Assembly (NCBI RefSeq): GCF_030505195.1
Contig: NZ_CP129672.1
Location: 3,320,501 to 3,384,500, forward strand
From: Comamonas testosteroni
GTDB taxonomy: Bacteria > Pseudomonadota > Gammaproteobacteria > Burkholderiales > Burkholderiaceae_C
Length of the DNA stretch: 64,000 bases
Direction: 5' to 3'
Position 1 is the stretch's first letter. Each line of letters starts with the position of its first letter. The notes under the pieces are model-generated. The model saw nothing but the letters and a program-made list of their open reading frames with translations, did no database searches and was not told the origin of the DNA. A program made the position numbers and the translations under genes. Positions 52,413-60,155 of this stretch are shown piece by piece.

Positions 52413-53246
52413 ATGAGCACAGACCTCCACCCCTTTGATCGTGCCGTGGCGCTGACCGCTACGGGAGTGCCCAATCAGTACCAGGGAACGGCCTCGCCCG
52501 ATTACTGGAATATGGTCGGCCCTTATGGCGGCATCACGGCGGCCAGCCTGGTGCAAGCCATTGCGCAACACCCGCAGTGCCTGGGCGATCCGCTGTCCAT
52601 CACCGTCAACTATGCGGCAGCCGTGGGGCCGGGTGCTTTCGAGATCGAGGCCAGGCCGGTGCGCACCAACCGCTCCACCCAGCACTGGCTGCTGACGATC
52701 ACCCAGCCCGATGACCAGGGCCAGCCGCAGATCGTGACCACGGCCACGGCCGTGACCGCAGTACGCCGTCAGACCTGGAGCGTCAGCGATATGCCCATGC
52801 CCGAGGTCCGGGCTGCTGCCGAGGTGGAGCGCGTGCCGCCCCTGTTCAAGGCCTCCGAGTGGCTGACCCGCTATGAGATGCGATTTGTGGACGGAATCCT
52901 GCCGCGTGAGGAGGACGGGGCCGAGCGCGACAGTCTGACGCGACTCTGGGTGAGGGACAATCCGCCGCGTCCGCTGGATTTCGCGTCGCTGGCTGCGGTC
53001 TCCGACGTGTTCTTTCCGCGGGCGTGGCTGCGCCGCTCCAGGCGCGTGCCGGCGGGCACGGTGTCCATCACGGTCTACTTCCATGCCGGACGCGAGGAGC
53101 TGGCCGAGGCAGGTGACGGATTGCTGCTGGCGCAGGCGCGTGGGCAGGAGTTCCGCAATGGATTTTTTGACCAGACGGCCCAGTTGTGGAGCCAGTCCGG
53201 CCAGATGCTGGCGACCAGCCACCAGATTGTTTACTACAAGGAATAG
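52413..53246 (+). CDS. Acyl-CoA thioesterase-like protein (TesB-type double hot-dog)
   Basis: The 277-residue protein has a TesB/PF13622-like double hot-dog organisation: DRAVALTATGVPNQYQGTASPDYWNMVGPYGGITAASLVQAI at the start, where the GGxTAA segment marks the active-site helix, then FEIEARPVRTNRSTQHWLLTI and, in the second half, DFASLAAVSDVFFPRAWL. It would release CoA from a fatty acyl-CoA. The ATG at 52413 was chosen because the fold begins directly; a longer frame (52359) overlaps the hydrolase gene end. Confidence 0.85.
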   Translation: MSTDLHPFDRAVALTATGVPNQYQGTASPDYWNMVGPYGGITAASLVQAIAQHPQCLGDPLSITVNYAAAVGPGAFEIEARPVRTNRSTQHWLLTITQPDDQGQPQIVTTATAVTAVRRQTWSVSDMPMPEVRAAAEVERVPPLFKASEWLTRYEMRFVDGILPREEDGAERDSLTRLWVRDNPPRPLDFASLAAVSDVFFPRAWLRRSRRVPAGTVSITVYFHAGREELAEAGDGLLLAQARGQEFRNGFFDQTAQLWSQSGQMLATSHQIVYYKE

Positions 53247-53292
53247 CGCGCTGAAACCGGCAAGCTGTTCACATCATTCACAAGGCAACACC

Positions 53293-54087
53293 ATGAGCAA
53301 TACCCAGGATAGCCAGGACATCCTGGTGCACACCGAAGAGGGCGTGTGCACTATCACCTTCAACCGTGCGGCGAAGAAGAACTCCTTCACCGAGGCCATG
53401 TACCGCCAGATGGCAGACGCATTGGTTGCCGCCAAGGTCGACGCAGGCGTGCGTGTGGTGGTGTTCCAGGGCGACATCGCCATCTTCAGCGCAGGCAACG
53501 ATATTGCGGACTTCCTGAAGCAGGCCTCCACCCCCGATGCCATGGGCGCCGATGCCCCCGTGTGGCGTTTTCTGCAGGAAGTCTCGGCCTTTCCCAAGCC
53601 GCTGATTGCTGCGGTCTGTGGCCCGGCCGTGGGCATTGGCACCACGCTGCTGCTGCACTGCGATCTGGTCTATGCCGGCGATAACGCCGCTTTCTCGCTG
53701 CCCTTCATCAACCTGGGCGTATGCCCCGAAGCGGCATCCAGCCTGCTTCTGCCCCAGATGCTGGGTTATCACCGCGCCGCCGAGGCCCTGCTGCTGGGCG
53801 AGCCCTTCATGGCAGAAGCCGCGCTGGAGGTGGGCCTGATCAACCGCGTGGTGCCGCCCAGCGAATGCAATGCCGTGGCACAGGCCCAGGCCAGAAAGCT
53901 GGCGCGCAAGCCCTTGTCCTCGCTGATCGAGACCAAGCGCCTGATGAAGGGCGGCCAGTCCAAGGCAGTGGGCGAGCGTATCGTGGAAGAAGGAGCGGTC
54001 TTCGCCCGCATGCTGCGCGAGCCCGCAGCCAAGGAAGCCCTGACGGCCTTCATGGAAAAACGCCACCCCGACTTCAGCCAGTGCTGA
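53293..54087 (+). CDS. Enoyl-CoA hydratase/isomerase family protein
   Basis: The 264-residue crotonase-fold protein has TITFNRAAKKNSFTEAMYRQM, IFSAGNDIADFLK, AAVCGPAVGIGTTLLLHCDLVYA and INLGVCPEAASSLLLPQMLGY, the last carrying a Glu in the usual catalytic place. It would hydrate enoyl-CoA or shift a double bond. It extends the beta-oxidation cluster. Its last ten codons (EKRHPDFSQC and stop) are the first part of an 84-base unit that is repeated downstream. Confidence 0.92.
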   Translation: MSNTQDSQDILVHTEEGVCTITFNRAAKKNSFTEAMYRQMADALVAAKVDAGVRVVVFQGDIAIFSAGNDIADFLKQASTPDAMGADAPVWRFLQEVSAFPKPLIAAVCGPAVGIGTTLLLHCDLVYAGDNAAFSLPFINLGVCPEAASSLLLPQMLGYHRAAEALLLGEPFMAEAALEVGLINRVVPPSECNAVAQAQARKLARKPLSSLIETKRLMKGGQSKAVGERIVEEGAVFARMLREPAAKEALTAFMEKRHPDFSQC

Positions 54088-54310
54088 AGTCAGACATTGC
54101 GGCAGCAATTGGAGCGTAGCGATGGGTGGCGGTTTCACCAAAAACGCCACCCCGACTTCAGCCAGTGCTGAAGTCAGACATTGCGGCAGCAAGTGGAGGG
54201 TAGCGATGGGTGGCGGTTTCGCCAAAAACGCCACCCCGACTTCAGCCAGTGCTGAAGTCAGACATTGCGGCAGCAATTGGAGCGTAGCGATGGGTGGCGG
54301 TTTTACTCAA
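54057..54310. repeat. 84-bp tandem repeat, three copies, starting in the 3' end of the enoyl-CoA hydratase gene
   Basis: The words CGCCACCCCGACTTCAGCCA start at 54061, 54145 and 54229, exactly 84 bases apart. Each unit has an outer inverted pair (AAACGCCACCC and GGGTGGCGGTTT) and an inner hairpin (GACTTCAGC CAGT GCTGAAGTC), whose first copy overlaps the gene stop codon. The third copy is complete to about 54300 and then decays. Copies differ at only a few bases (for example AATTGGAGCG against AAGTGGAGGG), so the duplication is recent or kept alike. The period is a multiple of three, but the outer copies have no start of their own and are unlikely to be coding. Confidence 0.9.
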
Positions 54311-54432
54311 AGCGCCATCCGGATTTAGGCATGTACCGGCATCCAGGCCAGCTTCGCCGGCTTGCGGCCGTGCCGATCTGAGAATCGCCCGTTGCAGTGC
54401 GATTTTTCTTTGACCGTTTTTCAGGATTGCCT
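54088..54432. other. Long intergenic stretch after the enoyl-CoA hydratase gene
   Basis: This 345-base gap holds the second part of repeat unit one and units two and three, then about 120 unique bases up to the thioesterase start. No gene is called. A + strand frame (54122-54328) is only the tandem unit read in phase. A promoter for the next gene was not evident. Confidence 0.7.
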
Positions 54433-54945
54433 ATGACATCCAGGTCCGTACCGTCCCGCAATTGGGCGCAGGAGGCTGCCGAGTCCGTGCAGTTCGAGCC
54501 GGAGTTCATCTCCGGCTTGCGCGAGATATTCGAAACGCGCGTGGCCTTCAACCAGACCATAGGGCTCAAGATCGGCGAGATCACGCCCACGCGGGTGCAG
54601 GGGCATATCGCCATGCGACCTGATCTGATCGGACATTCGGCCTATCAGCGCATTCATGGCGGCGTGATCAGCGCCGGCCTGGACTCCATGGGCGGGCTGG
54701 CTGTAATGGCAGCCATTGCGGCCAAGCATATGGACGATACGCCCGCGCAAAGACTGCATCGGTTTTCCCGGCTGGGCACAATCGATCTGCGGGTGGACTA
54801 CATGCGCCCCGGCATCGGCAAGGAATTTCTGCTCACTGCCAGAGTGCTGCGCCTGGGCTCGCGGGTGGCGAATACTCAGATGGAGTTTCTGTCGGTGGAT
54901 GGCGAGCTGCTCTCGACCGGCACAGCGGCCTATATCGTCTCTTGA
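54433..54945 (+). CDS. PaaI-like hot-dog thioesterase
   Basis: The 170-residue protein has a single hot-dog fold with RIHGGVISAGLDSMGGLAVMAA as the active-site helix (HGG motif) and RVDYMRPGIGKEFLLTARVLRLG and GTAAYIVS as later strands. This pattern fits acyl-CoA thioesterases of the PaaI type. The ATG at 54433 has AGGA nine bases upstream and replaces a longer frame from 54397. It closes the fatty-acid cluster, and its stop codon lies inside a perfect 12-base stem. Confidence 0.88.
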   Translation: MTSRSVPSRNWAQEAAESVQFEPEFISGLREIFETRVAFNQTIGLKIGEITPTRVQGHIAMRPDLIGHSAYQRIHGGVISAGLDSMGGLAVMAAIAAKHMDDTPAQRLHRFSRLGTIDLRVDYMRPGIGKEFLLTARVLRLGSRVANTQMEFLSVDGELLSTGTAAYIVS

Positions 54946-54970
54946 CGCTCTCTGAAACGAGAGCGTCAAG
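54941..54970 (+). terminator. Stem-loop over the thioesterase stop codon
   Basis: CTTGACGCTCTC (54941-54952) pairs perfectly with GAGAGCGTCAAG (54959-54970) around a six-base loop. The TGA stop codon (54943-54945) is in the left arm. No T-run follows, so this may act as a 3' stabiliser rather than an intrinsic terminator. Confidence 0.55.
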
Positions 54971-55186
54971 CGCCAGCGAAATATGGACTGGCAGCAAAAA
55001 GTGCTTCAAAGACGGGCAAGTGAACGCTTGCCCGGATGCAGCCAAATCTTTCATTGTGTGAGATCAGGCAATGCATGCAAGTAACTGAAACTTGTGAAAG
55101 CTTTGCTTACCGTTATTGCGAGATGGCGGTAAATGTTGCTACTTATGCTGCATAGGATGGCACTTTCTGACTAGGAGATTCCTGCC

Positions 55187-55840
55187 ATGGCTGTGCAAAA
55201 CCCGTTCTTCGGCAAACGCGATAACGATAACTTTCCTTCACGCAGTTCCGTCAGCGGGCTTTCGACAGCGAATAGCGCTGCGACATCTGGCGCCAGCTCT
55301 CTGAGTAACGCGGGCCTTGGCACGGCACCATCGAGCACCATGCGTGCGGCTGCGACTGCAACTGCCACCGCACCTGCTGCGGAGGAAAACGGAGGCAGCA
55401 AGCTGACCGTCGGTCCGAACATCAAGCTCAAGGGCGTGGAAATCACGGACTGCGACACCTTGGTCGTGGAGGGAACGGTTGAGGCGACCATGAACTCCCG
55501 TGTCATCAAGATTGCCGAACAGGGGGCGTTTCACGGTACGGCCGAGATCGATATCGCAGAAATCCACGGCAAGTTCGACGGCACTCTCACGGTGCGCGAA
55601 AAGCTGGTGATCTATGGTTCGGGCAAGGTCAGCGGCACGATCCGCTATGGCAAGGTGGTGATCGAAGAGGGGGGCGAGTTGACGGGGCAGATCGAAGCGG
55701 GAACCCGCTCCGGCACCAGCAACTCCAGCACTGCCTCTGCTTCAGCCTGGAGCAAGAGCAGTGCCGGCAGCAGCGCCAGCAGCCAGGTGAGCGGTGTGGT
55801 CAGCAGCAATGAAACGACGGGTAGCGCTGCAGTCGCCTGA
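55187..55840 (+). CDS. Bactofilin (polymer-forming cytoskeletal protein)
   Basis: Bactofilins form stable filaments and help shape the cell or place envelope enzymes. The 217-residue protein has a 70-residue disordered N-terminus rich in Ser, Ala and Thr, the beta-helical core at about residues 75-170 (LTVGPNIKLKGVEITDCDTLVVEGTVEATMNSR, GTAEIDIAEIHGKFDGTL, GSGKVSGTIRYGKVVIEEGGELTGQI) and a Ser-rich tail. AGGAG lies nine bases before the ATG. It is preceded by 241 bases without another gene and followed by a strong bidirectional terminator. No M23 peptidase neighbour is seen. Confidence 0.94.
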   Translation: MAVQNPFFGKRDNDNFPSRSSVSGLSTANSAATSGASSLSNAGLGTAPSSTMRAAATATATAPAAEENGGSKLTVGPNIKLKGVEITDCDTLVVEGTVEATMNSRVIKIAEQGAFHGTAEIDIAEIHGKFDGTLTVREKLVIYGSGKVSGTIRYGKVVIEEGGELTGQIEAGTRSGTSNSSTASASAWSKSSAGSSASSQVSGVVSSNETTGSAAVA

Positions 55841-55860
55841 ATCTCTGCGCACAGCCCATG

Positions 55861-55890
55861 AAAAAAGCGACCTTCGGAGGTCGCTTTTTT
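55861..55890. terminator. Bidirectional intrinsic terminator
   Basis: AAAAAAGCGACC (55861-55872) pairs with GGTCGCTTTTTT (55879-55890) around a six-base loop. T-runs appear on both strands, so it can end the bactofilin transcript (+) and the convergent thioesterase transcript (-). Confidence 0.95.
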
Positions 55891-55904
55891 ATGCCTGAAC
55901 AATG

Positions 55905-56375
55905 TCAGTTCTTGGTGGCAGCAGCCTGAGCCTGGATTTTCTCGCGCCAGGCACGTGTCTGCTCGGTGTCGGGCAGAGACTGAGGCTTGCCGGTGGCGTC
56001 TATGGCCACATAGGTCAGGCGGGCCTCGGTCACTTTGACATATTTACCCTGGTCGGAAAAGCGCTCGGCAAAGACTTGCACATCCACGGCGACCGAGGTG
56101 CGACCCACATGCTGCACGCCAGCATAAAAGGACAGGATGTCGCCCACGCGCACGGGTTGCTTGAAGATGAATTCGTTGACGGCCACGGTCACCATGCGGG
56201 TGTGGCTGATGCGCTGCGGCAGCACCGAGCCGGCCAGATCCACCTGCGCCATGACCCAGCCACCGAAGATGTCGCCATTGGCATTGACATCGGCAGGCAT
56301 GGGCACGACTTTGAGAACCAGTTCCTTGTCGGCGGGCAGGGCAACGCTGGGAAGGTCGGGCGAACGGGGGGGCAT
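55905..56375 (-). CDS. YciA-like acyl-CoA thioesterase
   Basis: The 156-residue hot-dog protein matches YciA-type thioesterases: KVVPMPADVNANGDIFGGWVMAQVDLAGSV with the catalytic Asp region at about residue 35, the VAVNEFIFKQPVRVGDILSFYAGVQHVGRTSVAVDVQVFAE block, and ARLTYVAID. It hydrolyses a broad range of acyl-CoAs. The ATG at 56375 was chosen because homologues start close to the PxxKELVLKVVP segment; longer frames (to 56471) run into the divergent lipoprotein promoter region. It is convergent with the bactofilin gene. Confidence 0.93.
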   Translation of the reverse strand: MPPRSPDLPSVALPADKELVLKVVPMPADVNANGDIFGGWVMAQVDLAGSVLPQRISHTRMVTVAVNEFIFKQPVRVGDILSFYAGVQHVGRTSVAVDVQVFAERFSDQGKYVKVTEARLTYVAIDATGKPQSLPDTEQTRAWREKIQAQAAATKN

Positions 56376-56488
56376 GGAAATCTGTGACACGAATGGAAAG
56401 ATTGAATTGTCCCTCAACATCGGGTTTCTACCATGTTGGCGAGGAAAAGCCACTAACGACGGTTCGGGCAAGTAAGTAGGGGGTAACT

Positions 56489-57348
56489 ATGCAGCGATGT
56501 TTGTGGTGGATCTGTGGATGCCTGAGTGTCGTGCTGGCGGCCTGCAGCAGCCATCCGGTAAAAGCCCCAATATCGGGCAGAGACGATGTGACATCTGCAA
56601 CGCCGCTCAAACCGCTTGTGCAGGCCGTGCAGCCCTCCTGCCATCCCGAGCCCTTGACCGGCGCGGCAGCGCTGGCCGGACCTTTCACGGCAATGACTCC
56701 CAGGCAGGCCTTGCAGGCCGGTGCGCTGAATGCGCGTGTCTGCTGGGCTGGCGGGCTGCGCACCCTAAGAACGTGTTGACGATCTCCTCGCGCCACGACA
56801 GTGGCTTTGCGGGATGGGATGCAAGGCGCGTTACCGCAGCAATAGCTGTGCTATTGCGAGGATTCGCAACGCCGCAGACCGCCCGCAAAGTCCCTGTCCC
56901 GAAGGGTTGGAGCGCAATCGGGCGATTTCTGTACGCTGTCTCTTGCTTGCACCCCGGTGCAAGCGGCGAGCCATCGCTTCGAACTCATCCCGATTGCGCT
57001 CCAACGCGGCTGCGTAGAGATCGTCAACACGTTCTAAAGGCGGTCGGTGAGCAGCGCGATTGCATGGTTGTGCTGCATGCCGAGTTCAGCGAGCAGGGCT
57101 TTCTGTCCTGGCCGCGCGAGGCAAGCTTCTTCAAGGCCTGCGGTGCAGGCCCGTATGACAGACAGTTGCTGCAGCCCTTCACCCTGGTCTGGGTGAGCGC
57201 AAAAGTGACGGGACAGGCAGAATTCGTGGGTACCCAGATTCCCGTCATAGAAATAGACGCCCTCTACCGCAGCTCCGACTGCCTGCAGGGCGACACAGCC
57301 CCACAATGCGTTCACAGTTACCTGCAACCCCAGAAGAAGCCGCAGTAG
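56489..57348 (+). pseudogene. Slp-like outer-membrane lipoprotein gene, interrupted by a MITE
   Basis: The first 92 codons encode a lipoprotein signal (LSVVLAAC lipobox, Cys at about residue 19) and the start of a small beta-rich domain, then stop at TGA 56778-56780 inside a foreign element. Removing 56769-57034 and one TAA copy joins cta-aag-gcg-gtc-ggt in phase and gives one frame of 196 residues ending at 57348, with SKVTGQAEF-like strands resembling Slp/OB-fold lipoproteins (VKAVGEQRDC after the joint; FTLVWVSAKVTGQAEFVGTQIPVI later). The joint leaves no frameshift. The family call is moderate, while the interruption is clear. The start of the downstream exporter gene overlaps the last 43 bases. 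Confidence 0.8.
56769..57034. mobile_element. MITE-like element, 266 bp, 18-bp terminal inverted repeats, TAA (or CTAA) target duplication
   Basis: GAACGTGTTGACGATCTC at the left end (56769-56786) is the exact reverse complement of the right end (57017-57034). TAA flanks both ends (56766-56768 and 57035-57037); with one base shifted it can be read as a CTAA duplication and a 265-base element. TNA and CTAR target choices are both known in the IS5 family. No transposase is coded. Internal stems are strong: GCAATAGC-TGT-GCTATTGC (56839-56857), GTTGGAGCGCAATCGGG (56906-56922) with its complement at 56989-57005, and CTTGCACC-CC-GGTGCAAG (56946-56963). Confidence 0.88.
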
Positions 57349-59135
57349 CGGCAAACCAGTCGGACGGCGCCACGCTGCGCCGCCTCTTTCCCTATATCTG
57401 GCGCTACAAATGGCATGCGCTGGCAGCGCTGGTGTTCATGATCTGCGCCAAGCTGGCCAATGTGGGCGTGCCCATCTTGCTCAAGCATCTGGTCGATGCG
57501 CTGGATATCAAGCCTGGGCAGGCGCAGGCCGTGCTGGTGGTCCCCGTGGGTCTGCTGGCGGCCTATGGATTGCTGCGTTTTTCCTCCACGATGTTCACCG
57601 AGCTGCGGGACCTGGTCTTTTCCAAGGCCACGCAGGGCGCATCGCGCTCGATCGCGCTGTCGACCTTCGAGCATCTGCATGCCCTGAGCCTGCGTTTTCA
57701 TCTGGAGCGCCAGACCGGCGGCATGACGCGCGACATCGAGCGCGGCGTGCGCAGCACCGAGTCGCTGATCTCGTATTCGCTCTACTCCATCCTGCCCACG
57801 CTGATTGAAATGGCATTGGTGCTGGGCATTCTGGCCGTGCGTTTCGACATCTGGTTTGCCGTCATCACGCTGGCAGCGCTGGTGTTCTATATCGGCTTCA
57901 CGGTTACCGTGACAGAGTGGCGCACCCGCTTCAGAAAAGAGGCCAATGCGCAGGAGTCGGCGGCCCATACCAAAGCCATTGATTCGTTGCTGAACTACGA
58001 GACCGTCAAGTACTTCAACAACGAGCAGTTCGAGTCCGCACGCTATGACGAGAACCTCGAGAACCTGCGCCGCGTGCGGCTCAAGAGCCAGACCACGCTG
58101 TCCATGCTCAACTGCGGCCAGCAACTCATCATCGGAGCGGCGCTGGTGGCCATCCTGTGGCGGGCCACGCAGGGCGTGGTCGACGGCAGGCTGACGCTGG
58201 GCGATCTGGTCATGATCAATGCCTTCATGATTCAGCTCTACATTCCGCTGAATTTCTTGGGCGTGATCTATCGCGAGATCAAGCAGAGCCTGACCGACCT
58301 GAACCGCATGTTCACGCTCATGGACAAGGAGCGCGAAGTGGCCGATGCGCCTGGCGCCCAGCCCTTGCAGATCGACAATCCGCCGCCCGAAGTGCGCTTT
58401 GAGAACGTGCAGTTCGCCTACGATAGCGCGCGGCCCATATTGCACGACGTGAGCTTCACCATTCCTGCGGGCAAGACCGTGGCCGTGGTCGGTCCCTCGG
58501 GTTCGGGCAAGAGCACGCTGGCGCGTCTGCTGTTTCGCTTCTATGACGTGCAGGGCGGCCATGTGCGCATTGCCGGACAGGACATCCGCACGGTGACTCA
58601 GAGCAGCGTGCGCCACTGCGTGGGCATTGTTCCGCAAGACACGGTGCTGTTCAACGACACGGTGGCCTACAACATCGCCTATGGACAGCCGGGCGCCACG
58701 CAGGAGCAGGTGGTTGCAGCGGCCAAGGCTGCACGCATTCATGACTTCATCGAGCACACGCCCCAGGGCTATGCCACGCGCGTGGGCGAGCGCGGCCTCA
58801 AGCTCTCGGGCGGTGAAAAGCAGCGTGTGGCGATTGCGCGCACCCTGCTCAAGAACCCGCCGATCCTGATCTTCGACGAAGCGACTTCGGCACTGGACAG
58901 CGCCAACGAGCGCGCCATCCAGAACGAGCTGCGCAGCGCGGCGCAAGGCAAGACCTCACTGGTCATTGCCCACCGCCTGTCCACCGTGGTCGAGGCGCAT
59001 GAAATCCTGGTCATGGACAGCGGCCGCATCATCGAGCGCGGCACGCACGAGGAGCTGCTGGCCGCCGGAGGACGTTACTCCAGCATGTGGAATATGCAGC
59101 TCAACCAGGCGGAGTCATCGGAGATTCCCGCCTGA
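57306..59135 (+). CDS. Atm1-like ABC exporter (membrane and ATPase in one chain)
   Basis: The 609-residue inner-membrane half-transporter has six helices at about residues 35-330 and the ATPase at about 365-595: Walker A GPSGSGKSTLARLL, Q-loop PQDTVLFNDTV, signature KLSGGEKQRVAIARTLL, Walker B ILIFDEATSALDSANERAIQNEL and the switch His in VIAHRLSTV. The N-terminal NYETVKYFNNEQFE and TFEHLHALSLRFHLERQTGG blocks are typical of Atm1/HMT1 exporters, which move glutathione-linked or metal-loaded compounds. It overlaps the end of the broken lipoprotein gene by 43 bases and is followed by a terminator. Confidence 0.93.
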   Translation: MRSQLPATPEEAAVAANQSDGATLRRLFPYIWRYKWHALAALVFMICAKLANVGVPILLKHLVDALDIKPGQAQAVLVVPVGLLAAYGLLRFSSTMFTELRDLVFSKATQGASRSIALSTFEHLHALSLRFHLERQTGGMTRDIERGVRSTESLISYSLYSILPTLIEMALVLGILAVRFDIWFAVITLAALVFYIGFTVTVTEWRTRFRKEANAQESAAHTKAIDSLLNYETVKYFNNEQFESARYDENLENLRRVRLKSQTTLSMLNCGQQLIIGAALVAILWRATQGVVDGRLTLGDLVMINAFMIQLYIPLNFLGVIYREIKQSLTDLNRMFTLMDKEREVADAPGAQPLQIDNPPPEVRFENVQFAYDSARPILHDVSFTIPAGKTVAVVGPSGSGKSTLARLLFRFYDVQGGHVRIAGQDIRTVTQSSVRHCVGIVPQDTVLFNDTVAYNIAYGQPGATQEQVVAAAKAARIHDFIEHTPQGYATRVGERGLKLSGGEKQRVAIARTLLKNPPILIFDEATSALDSANERAIQNELRSAAQGKTSLVIAHRLSTVVEAHEILVMDSGRIIERGTHEELLAAGGRYSSMWNMQLNQAESSEIPA

Positions 59136-59165
59136 GTGCGGTCACCTTTCGCCAGACGTTTGATA

Positions 59166-59191
59166 AGCCACCTTCGGGTGGCTTTCTTTTT
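59166..59191 (+). terminator. Intrinsic terminator after the Atm1-like gene
   Basis: AGCCACC (59166-59172) pairs with GGTGGCT (59177-59183) around a short TTCG loop, followed by a T-rich run to 59191. It lies 30 bases after the stop codon and before the VanR operators. Confidence 0.85.
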
Positions 59192-59206
59192 GGCCGCCTC
59201 GCTTCT

Positions 59207-59280
59207 ATGTATACATGTTGTTAAGTGTTTACCCTTGTATTTGCAATTAAATCGCTGTTATTTGATTTTTATGTATACAT
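59207..59280. promoter_or_regulatory. Two ATGTATACAT palindromes upstream of vanR
   Basis: The perfect 10-base palindrome ATGTATACAT occurs at 59207-59216 and 59271-59280, 64 bases apart, in an AT-rich promoter region. FCD-type GntR repressors often bind TGTATACA-like sites, so these are probably VanR operators, possibly working by looping or cooperative binding. The second copy overlaps a potential upstream ATG, which argues for the vanR start at 59316. Confidence 0.7.
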
Positions 59281-59315
59281 TTCTTCCGTCACCAAGAAAT
59301 AAATACCCGCGAGAC

Positions 59316-60077
59316 ATGCCTCCCTCCATTGCCCCCGCTGCAGCGGAAGAAAACCATTCCCAGGTCGTGAAGGCGCAGTTGCAGCTGCGCGAAATGATTC
59401 TTGCCGGCGAGATGGCGGCCGGAGAGCGCATCTCGGAGCTGGTGCTGGCCGAGCGTCTGGGCATCTCCCGCACCCCCATACGTGCAGCGCTGATGCGGCT
59501 TGAGCAGGAGGGCATGCTGGAAGCCACGGCTGGCGGGCGTGGCTACAAGGTGCGCGTGCTGTCCGAAGCAGACGTGTCGGACGCCATCGAGCTGCGCGGC
59601 ACGCTGGAAGGTCTGGCGGCGCGCATGGCGGCCGAGCGCGGGGTGGATGAGGCCCTGCTGGCGCGAGCCGCGCGCTGTCTGGATGCCATCGACCGTGTGC
59701 TGGATGCCCAGAACTGGGGTGACGAAGCGTTTTCCGCCTATGTGGCCTTGAACTCCGAATTCCACGACATCCTGCTGGAGATGTCCGGCAGCAGCTTCAT
59801 GCAGCGCGAGCTGGAACGGGTCAAACGCCTGCCGTTCGCGTCCCCTTCGGGCTTTGTGGTGGCCGACTCCGAGTCGCCGCGTGCCCTGCGCAGCCTGATC
59901 CTTGCGCAGGAGCAGCACCGTGAAGTGATTGACGCCATCGAGCACCGCGAAGGCGCGCGTGCCGAGGCGTTGATGAAAGAGCACTCGCGCATTGCGCGTC
60001 GCAATCTGCGCGAAGCCATGCGCTCGCCAGAGACCACGCGCGTACCCGGTGCGCAACTGATACGCGCCAGCCGCTGA
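59316..60077 (+). CDS. vanR: GntR-family (FCD) regulator, VanR-like
   Basis: The 253-residue protein has a GntR winged helix at about residues 15-80 (KAQLQLREMILAGEMAAGERISELVLAERLGISRTPIRAALMRLEQEGML) and a helical FCD domain (about 90-230, with EFHDILLEMSG supplying likely metal-ligand residues). It precedes vanA in the same direction by 78 bases and has paired palindromes upstream, so it probably represses itself and vanA until vanillate or a related acid binds. The longer frame from 59136 would read through the operators and terminator and is not used. Confidence 0.88.
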   Translation: MPPSIAPAAAEENHSQVVKAQLQLREMILAGEMAAGERISELVLAERLGISRTPIRAALMRLEQEGMLEATAGGRGYKVRVLSEADVSDAIELRGTLEGLAARMAAERGVDEALLARAARCLDAIDRVLDAQNWGDEAFSAYVALNSEFHDILLEMSGSSFMQRELERVKRLPFASPSGFVVADSESPRALRSLILAQEQHREVIDAIEHREGARAEALMKEHSRIARRNLREAMRSPETTRVPGAQLIRASR

Positions 60078-60155
60078 CGGCCGGTCCGAGGCCGTCGCTC
60101 GGCGCAGTACAGTGCGCCCGCACCAGACCCCGACGATAAATACAAGGAGACACCC

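Noticed and set aside
54057..54310. A possible CRISPR array
   Set aside because: The three units are directly adjacent with an 84-base period and no variable spacers, and no cas genes are near.
54122..54328. A 68-codon + strand frame with three near-identical 28-residue repeats
   Set aside because: It is the 84-base tandem unit read in phase. The repeated protein pattern follows from the DNA period being a multiple of three, and no ribosome-binding site is present.
56497..57348. One long frame across the small element and the lipoprotein remainder
   Set aside because: It reads the lipoprotein start out of phase and passes through the element; the restored frame after removing the element explains both ends better.
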